Below, one piece after another: positions 33,563 through 41,850 of a DNA stretch of 64,000 nucleotides. The notes under the pieces were generated by a model. The model had not been told where the DNA came from, did not search any database, and saw only the letters and a list, made by a program, of their open reading frames with translations. The first letter of the stretch is position 1. Each line of letters starts with the position of its first letter. A program made the translations under genes and the position numbers. Origin of the DNA: an uncultured Bacteroidales bacterium (GTDB lineage Bacteria > Bacteroidota > Bacteroidia > Bacteroidales > Paludibacteraceae); assembly GCA_902800525.1 (NCBI GenBank), contig CADCEV010000006.1, positions 44,972-108,971 on the forward strand. The letters are read 5' to 3'.

Positions 33563-34006
33563 TTAATAAGTTGGTTCATTGGGGTCTTTGGGCGTCATTT
33601 CCTGCTCCATTTTGCCAAGGGTCGGTTTGGTAAAATACCACGCAACAGCACTCATCGCCGCTAACCACATCATCGGCTGATAATTACCTAAAAGGTAATA
33701 AAGCGCAATGTTCATCGGCATCGTAAGACCCACCACCAAAATACGTTGTGCCGCAACACCCTCGTATTTCTCAAGCGTATCGGGCTTGAACAATTTAACC
33801 GTATATAAACCAAACGGAATGGCTATCAGCGTCAAACCCATAGCCATATACTGAAGAATCATGCCGACTTGCTCCATCGGGCTAAAAGGCTCAAAATCAG
33901 GCCGCGAAGTCAAATAATACATCCCGCTCAAAATAACGAGCGTAAAGACCATGATACCATAATAACACCAGTTGAGGTGCTTGATAACTTTCTCTTCCAT
34001 AATCAA
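33563..34006 (-). CDS. Four-helix integral membrane protein of unknown function
   Basis: 147 residues. Hydrophobic segments are YYGIMVFTLVILSGMYYL, MGLTLIAIPFGLYTV, ILVVGLTMPMNIALYYLLG and MMWLAAMSAVAWYF. The C-terminus is polar. I do not recognise the family. It lies between recR (20 bp upstream) and the HAD gene (21 bp downstream) and is probably cotranscribed with them. Confidence 0.7.
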   Translation of the reverse strand: MIMEEKVIKHLNWCYYGIMVFTLVILSGMYYLTSRPDFEPFSPMEQVGMILQYMAMGLTLIAIPFGLYTVKLFKPDTLEKYEGVAAQRILVVGLTMPMNIALYYLLGNYQPMMWLAAMSAVAWYFTKPTLGKMEQEMTPKDPNEPTY

Positions 34007-34026
34007 TTTATTGTCAGTTAAACATT

Positions 34027-34647
34027 TTATCCTTTAAACTCCGTACGGTTAACGATGGATCGCCCGAGCGTGATTTCATCGGTATATTCCAATTGGTTGC
34101 CGATAGCGATACCTCGCGCGATCTGGGACAACTTAGGCAGTTCCGCCAAACCTGTATTCGCCAAACGGCGGGAGATATAGAAATTCGTGGTGTCTCCTTC
34201 CATCGTGGTCGGCAGGGCTAAAATGATCTCCTCTACTCCGCCCTTGGTGACCCGTTCTATCAGCGAATCAATCTCAATATCTTTCGGTCCTATTCCTTCC
34301 ATAGGCGAAATGACGCCTCCCAAAACATGATAAACGCCGTTATACTGCCCCGTATTCTCAATGGACATGACGTCCTGCACGTTTTCCACCACGCAGATGG
34401 TAGCATGATCGCGCCTCGGGGAACTGCAAATCGGACAAACCTCAGTATCTGAGATATTATGGCACGTGCGGCAATAAAGCACCTCTTTTTTTAGGCGCGT
34501 GAATGCCATGGCAAATGCCTCCACATCTTTATCCGTCTGACGCAAGAGATGCAACACCAAACGCAAAGCGGTCCGCCTTCCCACGCCGGGAAGCGAAGCC
34601 ATTTGATTTACCGCTTGTTCTAATATTTGACTTGGATATTCGGACAA
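34027..34647 (-). CDS. recR: Recombination mediator protein RecR
   Basis: 206 residues. It works with RecF/RecO in loading RecA at gaps. The helix-hairpin-helix [20 protein letters not shown], the C4 zinc finger [16 protein letters not shown], and the Toprim part ([40 protein letters not shown]) are all present. The C-terminal [14 protein letters not shown] is typical. It follows the RelA/SpoT-like gene by 27 bp. Confidence 0.96.
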   Translation of the reverse strand: MSEYPSQILEQAVNQMASLPGVGRRTALRLVLHLLRQTDKDVEAFAMAFTRLKKEVLYCRTCHNISDTEVCPICSSPRRDHATICVVENVQDVMSIENTGQYNGVYHVLGGVISPMEGIGPKDIEIDSLIERVTKGGVEEIILALPTTMEGDTTNFYISRRLANTGLAELPKLSQIARGIAIGNQLEYTDEITLGRSIVNRTEFKG

Positions 34648-34674
34648 ATTATATGGGTTATTGGGATTGGTAAT

Positions 34675-36108
34675 TTACGACTTCTTCGCCCATCGTGCGG
34701 GCAAAATACGATACGGATAGCGTTCCCGTATATCCGCGGCATTGGGACAATCAATGCGGTGGATGCGGATACCTTTGAGGACGGAAACAAAAGCGAAAAT
34801 AGGATCACCCGGCTGCGGATTGCAACACTTGGAGAGGTTAAAGTCCACATTCTTCACGTTCATATCCACCTCTATAGCCAAGCCGCTCAAGTCCGACTTG
34901 GGCACATATTCGGTATGCTCATGAACCACGGGCGCCTCTTCGGGCGTAAGCATCACATCGCGCAAACGCTGCACATCCTCTTTGCCCGTTGCAACGGACT
35001 GATACATATCCGAAACGGCTTTATAACCAAGCCGGATCGCCATGCGCGTTATGTCCGCTTCGGTGTATTCGATCTTCCAGTTCTTGAAGCGGCGTTCGAT
35101 CAGTTCTTTTCCTTCTGCGGCAGATTTATACTCCTGCTCTTTGAGCGCCTGACGAATCTTGCTCTTGGCTTTGGAGGAAGCCACAAACTCCAACCATCCG
35201 GCATTGGGATGCTGGTTCGGCGAGGTCAAAATAGAGACCTGATCGCCGTTCTCCAACTTTTGTCGAATGGAGACGTTTTGGTTACGAATAGTACCGCCGA
35301 CGCAATGCGAGCCAACTTCGCTATGAATAGAATAGGCAAAATCCAAAACCGTGGCACCTTCCGGCAAACGTCTCAAATCGCCTGTCGGCGTGAAGACATA
35401 GACATCTCCGGACTTCTGCACAATACTCCCCTTGACGCCTTTGTATGACCAGTGCGCCGCCACACCTTGCTCCGCCACCTCATCCATTCGTTTGGTACGA
35501 ATCTGCACTTCTACCCATCGTTTTTCGGGTCCGAGCACCGTGGTATGCAACGACTCGTATCCGTTCTCTTTAGGAACAGAAAGCCAGTCGCGCAAACGTT
35601 TGGGGTTAGGCGGAAAGATATCCGTAATGAGGGAATATACCTGCCAGCAATCGGATTTTTCCTTCTCGGGAGGCGAGTCTAATATGATACGGATTGCGAA
35701 AAGGTCATATATCTTATCCACATCGCAATGTTGCGCCTGCATCTTATGATAGATGGAGTGAATAGATTTCGGACGGCCCTTGATGGTAAAAGAAAATCCT
35801 TCCGCCTTCAGTTTCTCCTCCAGCGGCGCAATAAACGATGCGATATACGCCTCACGCTCCGCTTTTTTTGCGTTCAGCGCGTGCGCGATATATTTATAGG
35901 TGTCATAATCGAGGAACTTGAGCGCCAGATCCTCCATCTCCGTTTTGATCTGATAGAGACCTAACCTATGCGCCATCGGAGCATGCAAAGTTTGCGTCTC
36001 TTTGGCGATGTGTCTGCGGCGATCCGAATCACCCTCCGCATCCAGCTGACGCATCAGTTCCAAACGCTCATTTAGTATCGAAAATAAGACTTTATTGCTG
36101 TCTTCCAT
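34675..36108 (-). CDS. Truncated RelA/SpoT homologue: (p)ppGpp synthetase plus TGS, without HD hydrolase or ACT
   Basis: 477 residues from the ATG at 36108, directly after a promoter; the frame upstream is non-coding. Full-length Bacteroidetes homologues are about 740. Only the last helices of the HD domain remain (ETQTLHAPMAHRLGLYQIKTEMEDLALKFL), so the HD/ED metal site is gone. The synthetase domain is whole: GRPKSIHSIYHKM, YDLFAIRIILDSPP, RLRDWLSVPKENGYESLHT, VEVQIRTKRMDEVAEQGVAAHW. The linker to the TGS domain is unusually short (SYKGVKGSIVQKSGDVYVFTPTGDL). After the zinc-finger-like part (FNLSKCCNPQPGDPIFAF...IHRIDCPNA) the protein stops, so ACT is missing. It would make but not degrade ppGpp. 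First gene of the recR string. Confidence 0.88.
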   Translation of the reverse strand: MEDSNKVLFSILNERLELMRQLDAEGDSDRRRHIAKETQTLHAPMAHRLGLYQIKTEMEDLALKFLDYDTYKYIAHALNAKKAEREAYIASFIAPLEEKLKAEGFSFTIKGRPKSIHSIYHKMQAQHCDVDKIYDLFAIRIILDSPPEKEKSDCWQVYSLITDIFPPNPKRLRDWLSVPKENGYESLHTTVLGPEKRWVEVQIRTKRMDEVAEQGVAAHWSYKGVKGSIVQKSGDVYVFTPTGDLRRLPEGATVLDFAYSIHSEVGSHCVGGTIRNQNVSIRQKLENGDQVSILTSPNQHPNAGWLEFVASSKAKSKIRQALKEQEYKSAAEGKELIERRFKNWKIEYTEADITRMAIRLGYKAVSDMYQSVATGKEDVQRLRDVMLTPEEAPVVHEHTEYVPKSDLSGLAIEVDMNVKNVDFNLSKCCNPQPGDPIFAFVSVLKGIRIHRIDCPNAADIRERYPYRILPARWAKKS

Positions 36109-36120
36109 ACAACTCAAATT

Positions 36121-36190
36121 AAAAAACGCTGCAAATTTACAATTTTTTTTGCATATATCAAAATATTTTTGTAACTTTGCAGCGTTTTTT
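36121..36190. promoter_or_regulatory. Divergent overlapping promoters within a 20-bp inverted repeat
   Basis: Plus strand: TTTG (36148-36151), 20 nt, TAACTTTG (36172-36179). Minus strand: TTTG (36162-36159), 19 nt, TAAATTTG (36139-36132). The two -33 boxes are back to back, 7 bp apart, so both promoters share the same DNA. The outer arms 36121-36140 and 36171-36190 are reverse complements at 19 of 20 positions. Confidence 0.8.
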
Positions 36191-36267
36191 GAAATATTGT
36201 CGTACCAGAGGGTAAAAAATGGGTCAAAAAACACGGTTTTAAAGAAATATTTAAAATTTAACCTATA

Positions 36268-37032
36268 ATGAAAGCATCAAGAGTAATTGTGATTTGTACG
36301 CTGACCATCGCCGTAGTAGTGATGGGTGTATTTTGCGTAAAGAGTGTAACAACTCCTATTAAATTTGAGAACACACGTGCAGAGCGTGAAGTAGCGGTAA
36401 TTAAGAACTTGGTAGATCTGCGTACAGCAGAGGTTGAGTTCCACCACCAAAATGGTCGTTTCACCGCTAATCATGACTCGTTACTCCTCTTCCTCAAGAC
36501 CGCTCCGAAGAAAGAAGTGTTGAAGGAAGGTAGTTTGACGGATAAGCAGTTGGAGGCCGGTTTGACCGAGCACAAGGCTGTTAAGATTCTGGACGAGGCG
36601 AAGAAGAAAGCGCTGAAGAACAAGAAACTGAACTTCGAGAACAACGACGAGCTCTACGCTTATATCTGGGAGAACGACGCAGATATAAAGAAGAACAGCC
36701 TGCAAGGTTTCCGTCGTGATACCATTGAGCTGAACATGCTTCAATCGCTCTACAAAGGTCAGTATGACGAAAACTCGATCGACCAAATCGTTACTATTCC
36801 TTTCAGCAACGGTCAGCGTTTTGAGTTAGAGGTGAACAACGACTACAAGACCAGCCAAGGCATCCGCGTTCCGCTGTTTGAGGCTCGCGCTCCGTTTGAG
36901 AGCTATCTGGGCGACCTGAACAAGCAGGAGTTGGTGAACTTGATCGACCGCGAGTCCAAATTGGATCACTACACCGGTCTGAAAGTGGGCGACATCTATG
37001 CGCCGAACAACAATGCCGGAAACTGGGAGTAA
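36268..37032 (+). CDS. Membrane-anchored protein of unknown function
   Basis: 254 residues. One N-terminal membrane segment (VIVICTLTIAVVVMGVFCV) is followed by a charged periplasmic part. ENTRAEREVAVIKNLVDLRTAEVEFHHQNGRFTANHDSLLLFL resembles the N-terminal helix of pilin-like or anchored coiled-coil proteins, and Lys/Glu-rich helices follow (KILDEAKKKALKNKKLNFENN). It ends GLKVGDIYAPNNNAGNWE. Family not recognised beyond being a Bacteroidales-type conserved protein. It is transcribed divergently from the RelA/SpoT-like gene through overlapping promoters. Confidence 0.72.
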   Translation: MKASRVIVICTLTIAVVVMGVFCVKSVTTPIKFENTRAEREVAVIKNLVDLRTAEVEFHHQNGRFTANHDSLLLFLKTAPKKEVLKEGSLTDKQLEAGLTEHKAVKILDEAKKKALKNKKLNFENNDELYAYIWENDADIKKNSLQGFRRDTIELNMLQSLYKGQYDENSIDQIVTIPFSNGQRFELEVNNDYKTSQGIRVPLFEARAPFESYLGDLNKQELVNLIDRESKLDHYTGLKVGDIYAPNNNAGNWE

Positions 37033-37104
37033 ACGCGATGCGTTTAGTTGAAAGTTTAAAGTTGATAGTTGATAGAAGTCGTCTAGTTAATAGTTAAAAG
37101 ACAT

Positions 37105-37635
37105 TTGAGAATTATTAGTGGTAAATACGGGGGGCGGCGCTTGTCGCCCCCTAAAAATATAACCGCAAGGCCGACAACGGACTTTGCGAAAGAGAGCCTG
37201 TTTAATCTGCTCAACAACCGAATGGATTTTGAGGGAATAGACGTATTGGATCTCTTTGCAGGAACAGGCGGCATCGGTTTGGAATGTGTCAGCCGCGGCG
37301 CACGGGAAGTGACGTCTGTGGAGATTGCGCATGTGCAGCAGAACTGGATCATAGCCTGTTGCCGCCAATTGGGAATCCGCAACCTGAGTCTCATCCGCGG
37401 CGATGTGTTCAAGTTCATCAGTGCATGCCGGACAAAGTATGATTTCATCTTTGCCGATCCGCCATATGCCTTGGAGCAGTTACCTGCCCTGCCCGATGTG
37501 ATTTTAGGTCAAGACATACTAAAAGAAGAGGGCTGGTTAGTCATTGAGCACGGCAAAGATACGGACTTTACAACGCATCCGAGGCACGTAGAAACACGGA
37601 CGTACGGAAGTGTGCATTTCAGTTTCTTCCAATAA
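37105..37635 (+). CDS. rsmD: 16S rRNA (guanine966-N2)-methyltransferase
   Basis: 176 residues, starting at a TTG (LRIISGKYGGRRL), since no ATG gives the conserved N-terminus. RIISGKYGGRRLSPPKNITARPTTDFAKESLFNLL, VLDLFAGTGGIGLECVSRGAREV (SAM-binding) and the catalytic FIFADPPYAL are family hallmarks. It ends VHFSFFQ, 20 bp before a terminator. The 72-bp gap before it holds fuzzy AGTTGAAAG/AGTTGATAG repeats. Confidence 0.92.
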   Translation: MRIISGKYGGRRLSPPKNITARPTTDFAKESLFNLLNNRMDFEGIDVLDLFAGTGGIGLECVSRGAREVTSVEIAHVQQNWIIACCRQLGIRNLSLIRGDVFKFISACRTKYDFIFADPPYALEQLPALPDVILGQDILKEEGWLVIEHGKDTDFTTHPRHVETRTYGSVHFSFFQ

Positions 37636-37650
37636 GAAACGTCCACAACA

Positions 37651-37680
37651 TAAAAAAAAGAGGCACGCGCCTCTTTTTTC
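37651..37680. terminator. Bidirectional intrinsic terminator between rsmD and manA
   Basis: GAGGC-ACGC-GCCTC (37660-37673) is flanked by an A-run on the left and a T-run on the right, so it works for both convergent genes. Confidence 0.9.
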
Positions 37681-37698
37681 TTATTCACACCAAACCGT

Positions 37699-38718
37699 TT
37701 ACAATTCCACGTAAATCTCCAATAGTTTGCAATGTCCCGAAGGCCCAATGACAATATCGTTGAGGGATGCAGGGATCAGAACCGCCTCACCTAATTTGAG
37801 CGAAACGGTAGCATTCTCAGCCACTTCGCAATCCAAGGCTTTTACCGCACAAGCTCCTTCCACGCACATATATGCCACGAACGAATCCAGAGGCGCGTAG
37901 TCGCGTTGGATAGGACGTGTGGGAGAGAGGAGATTGACGGTAAAATACGGATGTTGCTTGATATTGACCGCTCCATCAATACGTGGCGCTGTGCGCGTCA
38001 CGACGGCCGCATTGTGGTCTTTCGACTGAGGATCTGCCGGCGCGAAATTCATCACGTCAAGCGCTTTATCCAGTTTGAGAGGACGTTTCTTACCATCATT
38101 TCCCACGCGGTTGTAGTCATAGAGGCGGTACGTGATGTCCGAATTCTCCTGAATCTCCGCTACAATAGTGTCACGTCTCATGGCGTGAACCGTTCCGGCG
38201 GGAATAAAAGCCACATCGCCTTCATGCACATCGTAGCCCAACAAATAATCCGCCAAGGTACCATCGGCTATGGCAGCATGGATGAGCGATACGTTCATCT
38301 GCTGCTTCCAGCCCAGATAGATGGACGATTTGCCTTTCGCCGGCATGACGTACCACATTTCCGTTTTGCCGAGCGAATCCTCATGTTCCAGCGCATACTC
38401 ATCGTCCGGATGCACCTGTATAGACAGATCATCGGTGGCATCAATGAACTTCATGAGCAAAGGGAAATGGTTTCCGAAGAGTTCATAGACCTTTTCCCCG
38501 ACTAACTCGTCCATATAGACCTCCAACAGATCTTGCAGATTATCACCGGCGTGAGTACCATTCACCACTTCAGTGGGATAATTGGGTACATCCGAGATGA
38601 CCCAAGACTCGCCCACGTTTTCAAAGTCAGCCGGCACGTGATCATACCATTTCTCGATAGTGTGACCGCCCCATAACTTATGGAAGAGGTGTGCGCGGAA
38701 TTTAAGAGGATAAAGCAT
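37699..38718 (-). CDS. manA: Mannose-6-phosphate isomerase (type I)
   Basis: 339 residues. It interconverts fructose-6-P and mannose-6-P, feeding GDP-mannose and hence the gmd/fcl pathway. Zinc and active-site stretches are visible: SIQVHPDDEYALEHEDSLGKTEMWYV, GDVAFIPAGTVHAM and ITYRLYDYNRVG. The length fits the short Firmicutes/Bacteroidetes form. It is the last gene of a string that starts at the TPR gene; a fuzzy ACGATTT repeat fills the 38-bp gap to galE. Confidence 0.93.
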   Translation of the reverse strand: MLYPLKFRAHLFHKLWGGHTIEKWYDHVPADFENVGESWVISDVPNYPTEVVNGTHAGDNLQDLLEVYMDELVGEKVYELFGNHFPLLMKFIDATDDLSIQVHPDDEYALEHEDSLGKTEMWYVMPAKGKSSIYLGWKQQMNVSLIHAAIADGTLADYLLGYDVHEGDVAFIPAGTVHAMRRDTIVAEIQENSDITYRLYDYNRVGNDGKKRPLKLDKALDVMNFAPADPQSKDHNAAVVTRTAPRIDGAVNIKQHPYFTVNLLSPTRPIQRDYAPLDSFVAYMCVEGACAVKALDCEVAENATVSLKLGEAVLIPASLNDIVIGPSGHCKLLEIYVEL

Positions 38719-38757
38719 AAAATGATTTACGATTTGACGATTTACGATTTAACGATT
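38719..38757. repeat. Fuzzy ACGATTT repeats between galE and manA
   Basis: Variants of TTTACGATTTGACGATT fill the whole gap. The same word recurs at 54256-54330, before coaX. Confidence 0.8.
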
Positions 38758-39788
38758 TATTTGATGCCGCGGATGTGTTTCTCCCATTTCCATGCGGAAG
38801 CGAGGACATCACGGATCGGAGTGTCTGCTTTCCAGCCTAACACTTCGTTCGCTTTCTTGGGAGCAGCCCATACTTGCTCTATATCGCCTTCGCGACGACC
38901 CACAATCGTGTAAGGGATCTTCACACCGGTAGCCGCCTCGAACTCATTGATGAGCGTGAGGACACTGAGACCCGTTCCTGTTCCGAGGTTAAAGACCTCT
39001 ACCTGCTCGCGGTCAGCGGCATTGAGCATTCTGTCTATCGCTTTGACGTGTGCTTTAGCCAAATCCACCACATAAATGTAGTCGCGGATGCAGGAGCCGT
39101 CGGCGGTGTTATAATCATTACCAAACACTTTGAGTTCCTGGCGGAGCCCCGCAGCGGTTTGGGTAATAAACGGCAGCAAGTTCTGCGGCACACCATTCGG
39201 CAGTTCACCGATGCATGCAGACGGATGTGCGCCAATCGGATTGAAATAACGCAGGATCGTAGCATGCAGACCTTTGTCAGCGTGCGCCTCATCGCAGATG
39301 ATCTCCTCGTTGATCTGCTTGGTGTTGCCGTACGGCGAGAGCGCTTTCTGGATAGGAGCGGTCTCATCTACCGGCAGGTGAGCAGCGTCCGGCTGACCAT
39401 ACACGGTGCAAGAGGACGAGAAAACGAGGTTAGACACTTTGTGCAGTTTCATCACATCCAACAGCGTAATAAGGCTACCGATGTTATTGCGGTAATAGAG
39501 CAACGGTTTCTCTACCGACTCACCCACTGCTTTGCTGGCTGCGAAATGGATAACACCCACGATATCCGGATAGGTTTTAAACACATTATCCAGATCCACG
39601 AAGTTACCGCAGTCAATATTGGCGAACTCAGGCTTTTTGCCCACAATAGCCGCAATGCCGTCCAATACATCTACGGACGAGTTGCTCAAGTTATCTACGA
39701 TCGTTACGTCGTAGCCTTGCTGCATCAGTTCAACGGTAGTGTGAGAACCTATATATCCGGTTCCGCCGGTTACAAGTATTCTTGCCAT
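38757..39788 (-). CDS. galE: UDP-glucose 4-epimerase
   Basis: 343 residues. It interconverts UDP-Glc and UDP-Gal. NAD loop VTGGTGYIGSHTTVEL, catalytic Ser/Thr and Tyr-x3-Lys region (SSSCTVYGQPD, YGNTKQINEE), and the typical RYFNPIGAHPS and RDYIYVVDLAKAHVKAI are present. It follows the nucleotidyltransferase gene by 21 bp, which suggests sugar-nucleotide supply for surface glycans. Confidence 0.95.
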   Translation of the reverse strand: MARILVTGGTGYIGSHTTVELMQQGYDVTIVDNLSNSSVDVLDGIAAIVGKKPEFANIDCGNFVDLDNVFKTYPDIVGVIHFAASKAVGESVEKPLLYYRNNIGSLITLLDVMKLHKVSNLVFSSSCTVYGQPDAAHLPVDETAPIQKALSPYGNTKQINEEIICDEAHADKGLHATILRYFNPIGAHPSACIGELPNGVPQNLLPFITQTAAGLRQELKVFGNDYNTADGSCIRDYIYVVDLAKAHVKAIDRMLNAADREQVEVFNLGTGTGLSVLTLINEFEAATGVKIPYTIVGRREGDIEQVWAAPKKANEVLGWKADTPIRDVLASAWKWEKHIRGIK

Positions 39789-39809
39789 AATAATTTACAT
39801 TTACGATTT

Positions 39810-40709
39810 TTAGAATAATTTAGCGGGATAAACGCCGTCCTGGATCAGTTGGTTGATTTTCATAACCACCTGCGGGCGATCCTCCGAATAGGTTACGCCA
39901 AACCATTTGGACGGTGTGTCAAGCACTTTGCAGGTAGCTTTACCCTCACCGATGAGTTGGTTAACAAGCGTCGGGATATAGAACTCCGATTTGAGTTCCT
40001 GCCCGTGCTCCGCAAGGAATTTGCAGAACGCCTCTTCGCTGTATTGGAAATACTCCGGCGAGAAGCCCCACATGTTCATCGAAACGGGAGTATGAGGATC
40101 TAACGGAGTATCCACGCCATCTTCGGTGAAGACAATAGTACCGTTCTTATCCTCGATTTTTGTGCGCTCCACTACATCCGTGAGCAGACCGTTTTCATCC
40201 GTTTGGCAGACACCACGGCTAACCGCTCCGTTCTCGCTGAGGGTGTTGCAAACACGATAACCGACCATACAGTACTGACCTTGTTTGCCTTCAATCGAAC
40301 GAAGGAAGTCTGCAAGTACCTGATAAGACTCTTTGCCATAGAAATCGTCTGCATTGATCACAGCAAACGGCTCTTTGATAAGATCTTTACCCATCAAAAC
40401 AGCGTGGTTTGTGCCCCATGGCTTCGTGCGCTCCGGATTGTATGTGCAACCTGCCGGCACTTTGTCCACAGACTGAAAACAGATCTCGCACTGCACTTTG
40501 CCCTCATATTTGCTGAGAACAACACGACGGAAATCCTCTTCAAAATCCTTGCGGATAACAAAAACGATTTTGCCAAATCCGGCACGTAAAGCGTCATAGA
40601 CACTGTAGTCCAGAATAGCTTCTCCGTTAGGACCGAGTCCGTCCATTTGTTTGAGTCCGCCATAACGGCTACCCATACCAGCCGCTAAAATAAATAATGT
40701 TGGTTTCAT
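39810..40709 (-). CDS. Sugar-phosphate nucleotidyltransferase family protein
   Basis: 299 residues. The N-terminal LFILAAGMGSRYGGLKQMDGLGPNGEAILDYSVYDALRAGF is the NTP_transferase signature, and FAVINADDFYGKESY supplies the metal Asp residues. It differs from GalU and RfbA in motif spelling (G-M-G-S-R-Y-G-G-L-K-Q). In Bacteroidetes such proteins sit next to galE; the substrate is unknown. No hexapeptide repeats or signal are seen. Confidence 0.85.
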   Translation of the reverse strand: MKPTLFILAAGMGSRYGGLKQMDGLGPNGEAILDYSVYDALRAGFGKIVFVIRKDFEEDFRRVVLSKYEGKVQCEICFQSVDKVPAGCTYNPERTKPWGTNHAVLMGKDLIKEPFAVINADDFYGKESYQVLADFLRSIEGKQGQYCMVGYRVCNTLSENGAVSRGVCQTDENGLLTDVVERTKIEDKNGTIVFTEDGVDTPLDPHTPVSMNMWGFSPEYFQYSEEAFCKFLAEHGQELKSEFYIPTLVNQLIGEGKATCKVLDTPSKWFGVTYSEDRPQVVMKINQLIQDGVYPAKLF

Positions 40710-40738
40710 GTGTTTTATGTATTTTAATTATTAGTTAA

Positions 40739-41848
40739 TTATTCTTTTACAATGATCACTTTGCCGTTGTGTTTCTTATGCCTGAACCACAAACCATACA
40801 CCTCGGAACAGTTGCCGGCAGTGATGAAAGCCTGAATATGATTATTACGGATAAACGCCATCAGCGAAGAGAACTCATCCTGCGAGAGGATAGTTTGTAT
40901 CTCGAGATGCTCTTCCCGGCTGTAACCGCCCTCCACCTTATATATCGAGCACCCGCGCACGAGGGTCTCCACAATAAATTGTCGGATTCGCTCGGGCTCG
41001 TTGGAAACAACGCAAACACGTTTGCGTTTATTAAGCGAAGCTGTGAAATAGTCGATTGCCAGACCATTGATCCATGTACCGATAATACCAATGACCACCA
41101 TGCGGAAATCATTGATCAAGAAAGCTGTACAGCAAATGATCACGCCACCGATAGCCACCGATGTGCCGATATCGAAATGGAGATACTTGTTCACTATTTT
41201 GCCGAGAATATCCAATCCGCCGGTAGAGGCATTGATACGGAACATAACTGCCTGACAAATAGAGAGAAGCAGGACGAAACAGATGAGGTCAAACCACACA
41301 TCGCCCATACCCAGACCGCCGCTCATCACACTGTCCCGCACACGCTCCATCACTTCTCCGGAATGACTAAGAATATATGGGTTTCCATGTGCGTCCAGAA
41401 CCGTTTGTCCGGCTTGCAGTTGCTCTAATATATCGGGGGCTTGAATAGCCTTATGCGTCAGATTATATGAAGGATATACGCGATCCCAGAATTGCGTCAA
41501 CGGACCTAAGATCATCGCGGTATAAACGGTTTTGGCGCCAAACTCGTTGCCTATCAGGATAAAAGCAAGGAGCAACAGAAAAGCGTTGATACCCATCACC
41601 CAATAGGAGAACGTATCCGTTGTGCCTCCGACCAGCGTATTTAACACGATCGAGAGACCGGAGATGGAGCCGACAATCAGATGACTCGGCATCAAGAAAT
41701 AATACACAGCAATAGCTCCGACGCTCATACCCAAGGTCATCATGATCAGTTCGCGCCAGAACTTGAGTGTGCCGAGGGCTTGTATGAAGGAGTGAAGCAA
41801 ATCGCTCCAGTACTGTTTGGTAAAATAATTAGATAGTGTGTTTTCCAT
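40739..41848 (-). CDS. yitT: YitT family membrane protein (DUF161 + DUF2179)
   Basis: 369 residues. About six membrane segments in the first 270 residues (LIMMTLGMSVGAIAVYYFL, SYWVMGINAFLLLLAFILIG, FDLICFVLLLSICQAVMF, TSVAIGGVIICCTAFLI), with the DUF161 signature STGGLDILGKIVNKY. The soluble C-terminus (RRVCVVSNEPERIRQF to SSLMAFIRNNHIQAFIT) is DUF2179. An insert between helices 3 and 4 (about 125-170) is longer than in the Bacillus protein. Role unknown. Confidence 0.85.
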   Translation of the reverse strand: MENTLSNYFTKQYWSDLLHSFIQALGTLKFWRELIMMTLGMSVGAIAVYYFLMPSHLIVGSISGLSIVLNTLVGGTTDTFSYWVMGINAFLLLLAFILIGNEFGAKTVYTAMILGPLTQFWDRVYPSYNLTHKAIQAPDILEQLQAGQTVLDAHGNPYILSHSGEVMERVRDSVMSGGLGMGDVWFDLICFVLLLSICQAVMFRINASTGGLDILGKIVNKYLHFDIGTSVAIGGVIICCTAFLINDFRMVVIGIIGTWINGLAIDYFTASLNKRKRVCVVSNEPERIRQFIVETLVRGCSIYKVEGGYSREEHLEIQTILSQDEFSSLMAFIRNNHIQAFITAGNCSEVYGLWFRHKKHNGKVIIVKE

Positions 41849-41850
41849 GA

